From NCBI GenBank assembly GCA_016714225.1, contig JADJNS010000041.1:1-64000 (forward strand): a DNA stretch of 64,000 bases, read 5' to 3'. Under the pieces are notes generated by a model. It did no database searches and was not told where the DNA came from. It saw only the letters and a program-made list of their open reading frames with translations. Positions 61,708 to 64,000 of the stretch are shown in pieces. Every line of letters starts with the position of its first letter. Position 1 is the first letter of the stretch. The stretch is from Archangiaceae bacterium (GTDB lineage: Bacteria > Myxococcota > Myxococcia > Myxococcales > Myxococcaceae). The translations under genes were made by a program, and so were the position numbers.

Positions 61708-63399
61708 TCAGGTGTCACGGTCGCGACGCACCATCGCCTTGCGGCCCCGAATGGTGGTCTGCCGCAGCGCCTTGATCACCGTCTCGGCGCGCTCGGCCGG
61801 CACCCCCACCAGGGCGAAGCGGTGCTGAATCTGAATCGGGCCGATGTCGCGCGACGACAGGCCGGCCTCGTTGGCGAACGCGCCCACCAGGTCGGCGGGG
61901 CGCACCCCCGCCTCGGTGCCCAGGCTGACGAACAGCATCACCTTGCCCTCGGGCGAGGGGGCCCCCTCACGCGGGGGGCGGTGCGAGCTGCCGGGCCGCT
62001 GCGGCGCGCCGCGGGGCGAGTCGGCCCGGGCCTTGGGGGCCGAGCGCCGCGGGGTGGGTATGTCGGCGGTCTCGATCTCGGCCGAGCCGAAGTGCTCGCG
62101 GTGCAGCAGCATCACCGCCGCCGCCCCGAGCTCGGCCACGTCGATGCCCGCCTCGGCCAGCCAGGCCTTCAGCTCGGCGCCCACGCTGTTGCGCGCGGCC
62201 TCGAGCACCATGGCCTTGGTGCGCTCGAGCCGCTGCTGCTCGAGCTGCTGGGCGCTGGGCACCTGGGCCACGGTGATGGCCCCCGCGCCCGCGCGCTCGA
62301 GGCTCTTCAAGAAGCGCTGCTGCGAGGCCTCGATCAGGGTGATCGCCACGCCTTCGCGGCCGGCGCGCCCGGTGCGGCCGATGCGGTGCACGTAGATCTC
62401 GGCCGAGGTGGGCGCCTCGTAGTTCACCACCAGCGCCAGGTGGTCGATGTCGAGCCCGCGCGCCGCCACGTCGGTGGCGATGAGCAGCCGCACCGCGCCC
62501 GAGCGAAACCGCTTCATCACCCGGTCGCGCTGCGACTGGTCGAGGCCGCCGTGCAGCGCCTCGGCCGAGAGGCCCTTCTCGGGCAACAGCGCCGCCAGCT
62601 CGTCGACGTCGTCGCGGGTTCGGCAGAACACCAGCGCGCTCTTTGCGTCTTCGGCCTGCAGCACCCGCACCAGCGCCGCCACCTTGTGCTGGCGCTGCAC
62701 CACGTACGCCACCTGCCGCACCTTGGGCAGCTCGCCCGCCGCGGCCTTGGGGCGCGCGATCGAGAGCCGCACCGGCGACTGCAGGTGCCCCTCGGCGATC
62801 TTCTGAATGCGCGAGGGCAGGGTGGCCGAGAACAGCGCGGTCTGCCGCTTCTTGGGCAGGCCTGAGAGGATCTTCTCGAGGTCTTCGGCGAAGCCCATGT
62901 CGAGCATCTCGTCGGCCTCGTCGAGCACCACCAGCTTCACCCCGCTCAGCACCAGGGTGCCGCGGTCGAGGTGGTCGAGGGCCCGGCCCGGAGTCGCCAC
63001 CACCACGTCGACGCCGCGCTTGAGCGCCTTGAGCTGCGTGCCGATGGGCTCGCCGCCGTACACCGGCGTGACGTGCACCCCCAGCGCCGAGCCGTAGCCG
63101 CGCATCGCCTCGGTCACCTGCAGCGCCAACTCGCGGGTGGGCACCAGCACCAGCCCGGCAGGTGCGAAGGGCGCGCGCTTCCGGTCGGGCGCGAGCAGCG
63201 CCAGCATCGGCAGCGAGAACGCGGCGGTCTTGCCGGTGCCGGTGGCGGCCTGGGCCAATACGTCGCGCCCCTCGAGCAGCACCGGTATCGCGGCGCCCTG
63301 AACCGGAGTGGGCTTCTCGTAGCCGAGCGTGGTCAGCGCCGAGAGGAGAGGAGCCGGGAGGCCCAGTTCGGAGAACGGCTTCTGAGGGGTGTCGGGCAA
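61708..63399 (-). CDS. deaD: DEAD-box RNA helicase with DbpA-like RNA-binding domain
   Basis: A 563-residue protein from ATG 63399. Conserved motifs in order: Q motif (FSELGLPAPLLSALTTLGYE, TPVQ), I (AATGTGKT, 51-58), Ia (PTRELALQV), II (VLDEADEMLDMGF), III (FSATLP), V (ARGLDI) and VI (HRIGRTGRAG). The last 100 residues (after an Arg/Ser/Pro linker) read MLFVSLGTEAGVRPADLVGA and match the DbpA-like RNA-binding domain of CsdA/DeaD-type helicases. It unwinds RNA in ribosome assembly, mRNA decay or cold response. Cytoplasmic. The symbol deaD is the best guess among DeaD/DbpA-like names. Confidence 0.85.
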   Translation of the reverse strand: MPDTPQKPFSELGLPAPLLSALTTLGYEKPTPVQGAAIPVLLEGRDVLAQAATGTGKTAAFSLPMLALLAPDRKRAPFAPAGLVLVPTRELALQVTEAMRGYGSALGVHVTPVYGGEPIGTQLKALKRGVDVVVATPGRALDHLDRGTLVLSGVKLVVLDEADEMLDMGFAEDLEKILSGLPKKRQTALFSATLPSRIQKIAEGHLQSPVRLSIARPKAAAGELPKVRQVAYVVQRQHKVAALVRVLQAEDAKSALVFCRTRDDVDELAALLPEKGLSAEALHGGLDQSQRDRVMKRFRSGAVRLLIATDVAARGLDIDHLALVVNYEAPTSAEIYVHRIGRTGRAGREGVAITLIEASQQRFLKSLERAGAGAITVAQVPSAQQLEQQRLERTKAMVLEAARNSVGAELKAWLAEAGIDVAELGAAAVMLLHREHFGSAEIETADIPTPRRSAPKARADSPRGAPQRPGSSHRPPREGAPSPEGKVMLFVSLGTEAGVRPADLVGAFANEAGLSSRDIGPIQIQHRFALVGVPAERAETVIKALRQTTIRGRKAMVRRDRDT

Positions 63400-63648
63400 G
63401 GCTCGCTTCTATCTCATGTCGCAGCGAGCCTGACCCACCCGAAAAGCTCACCCCTGGCTGGATCTTCAGGTCGCGAAGCACCCGGGTACTTGGGCTTCGA
63501 AGGCGGGTGCTGCGTGCTCCCCCTCCGTGTGGCGAGACTTGTCTGCGGCCGCCCACAACCTGCGATACCGCGGGCTTGAAGCCTTCAGGCAGCGTGACTT
63601 TGGCGCGCGTTGGAGCAAACTTCGGCGGGCCTGCGCAGCCTTTCCACC

Positions 63649-64000
63649 ATGGGGTTCGGGGGCACTCGAGGCGCTGGCCTGCGCGCGGGCCAGGCGCTGC
63701 TGTTGTCGCTCGCGGTGACGGCCTCGCTGGGCGCGCGCGCGGCGGCGCCGGCCAGGCCGGTGGTGGTGATTCGCACCTCCGAGCTGGGCCCGTACACCGA
63801 GGTGCAGAAGGCGTTCGTCGAGGCGTTGGGGCAGCCGGTGCAGGCGCTCGACCTGGGCAGCACCGACGGCAAGAGCAAGGCGAAGGCGGCGCTGGGCGGC
63901 GCGGGCTTGATCTTCTGCCTGGGGCCGGGTGCGGCGCAGCTGGTGGCCGAAGAGAAGCCCGCCGTGCCGATGATCTACGCGCTGGTGCCCAACGCCGAGA
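63649..64000 (+). CDS. ABC-transporter substrate-binding protein, N-terminus only
   Basis: From ATG 63649 the frame stays open to the window end (117 codons). The signal reads LRAGQALLLSLAVTASLGARA, then a mature N-terminus ARPVVVIRTSELGPYTEVQ. The pattern VVVIRTSELGPYxxVxKAFxEAL, then AALGGAGLIFCLGPGAAQLV and PMIYALV, matches the ABC substrate-binding family (PF04392), related to TRP-type periplasmic proteins. The rest lies outside. Likely periplasmic. The upstream gap 63,400-63,648 shows nothing else. Confidence 0.65.
   Translation, partial: MGFGGTRGAGLRAGQALLLSLAVTASLGARAAAPARPVVVIRTSELGPYTEVQKAFVEALGQPVQALDLGSTDGKSKAKAALGGAGLIFCLGPGAAQLVAEEKPAVPMIYALVPNAE

Overview
The window is GC-rich DNA with strongly G/C-biased third codon positions, typical of a myxobacterium (Myxococcota). 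Support comes from many small cysteine-anchored lipoproteins with Gly-rich or Cys-rich linkers, a C-terminal MYXO-CTERM-like anchor, Hanks-type kinases, very large hybrid histidine kinases, PilZ proteins and an NtrC-type activator with a myxobacterial-looking Fis helix. I saw no rRNA, tRNA, CRISPR array, phage block or IS element. All identifications come from reading the sequence; no search was run.

Layout. 1-6.1 kb: the N-terminus of an M64-like lipoprotein, a YndJ-like membrane protein divergent from a LysR regulator, a small CxxC protein coupled to a ferritin-like diiron protein, a zinc peptidase and a large anchored protein of unknown role. 6.3-8.3 kb: a SAM methyltransferase and small membrane protein divergent from a TetR regulator, with clear inverted-repeat operators. 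8.3-20.3 kb: mostly secreted or lipid-anchored proteins (seven-repeat NDVW propeller, Cys-rich lipoproteins, a 1170-residue protein with nine PPC-like repeats, a PLL-lectin-like propeller), interrupted by hemN. 20.3-28.5 kb: a PadR-permease-serine hydrolase operon with overlapping starts and stops, a Gly-rich lipoprotein, an MFS transporter with an in-frame stop, an EF-hand protein, a badly damaged RibD/DHFR-like gene and an O-methyltransferase. 28.5-41.2 kb: a membrane pseudokinase, two SGNH-type lipoproteins, a second zinc peptidase, a LysR regulator, small unknown proteins, a beta-helix protein, a glycosyltransferase and a ceramidase-like protein. 41.5-60.5 kb: a signalling block (kinase-ATPase-TPR protein, two-PilZ protein, three histidine kinases, two single receivers and a sigma-54 activator). 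60.5-64 kb: a spermidine-synthase-like methyltransferase, a zinc-ribbon protein, a DEAD-box helicase and the start of a periplasmic binding protein.

The most unusual non-coding element lies at 39,114-39,466: a long near-perfect inverted repeat (arms about 118 bp) whose loop holds almost eight copies of a 14-bp tandem repeat. It nearly fills the gap between a glycosyltransferase and a ceramidase-like gene. It could be a MITE-like element or a structured RNA.

Many otherwise convincing genes are broken by single-base frameshifts, and some stretches carry long G runs on the plus strand (26.86-27.24 kb). A 600-bp zone in a hybrid histidine kinase (52.5-53.1 kb) holds many shifts. These look like base-calling or assembly damage rather than biology. 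Gene boundaries there are provisional, and such genes are annotated as one locus where the two frames clearly belong together.
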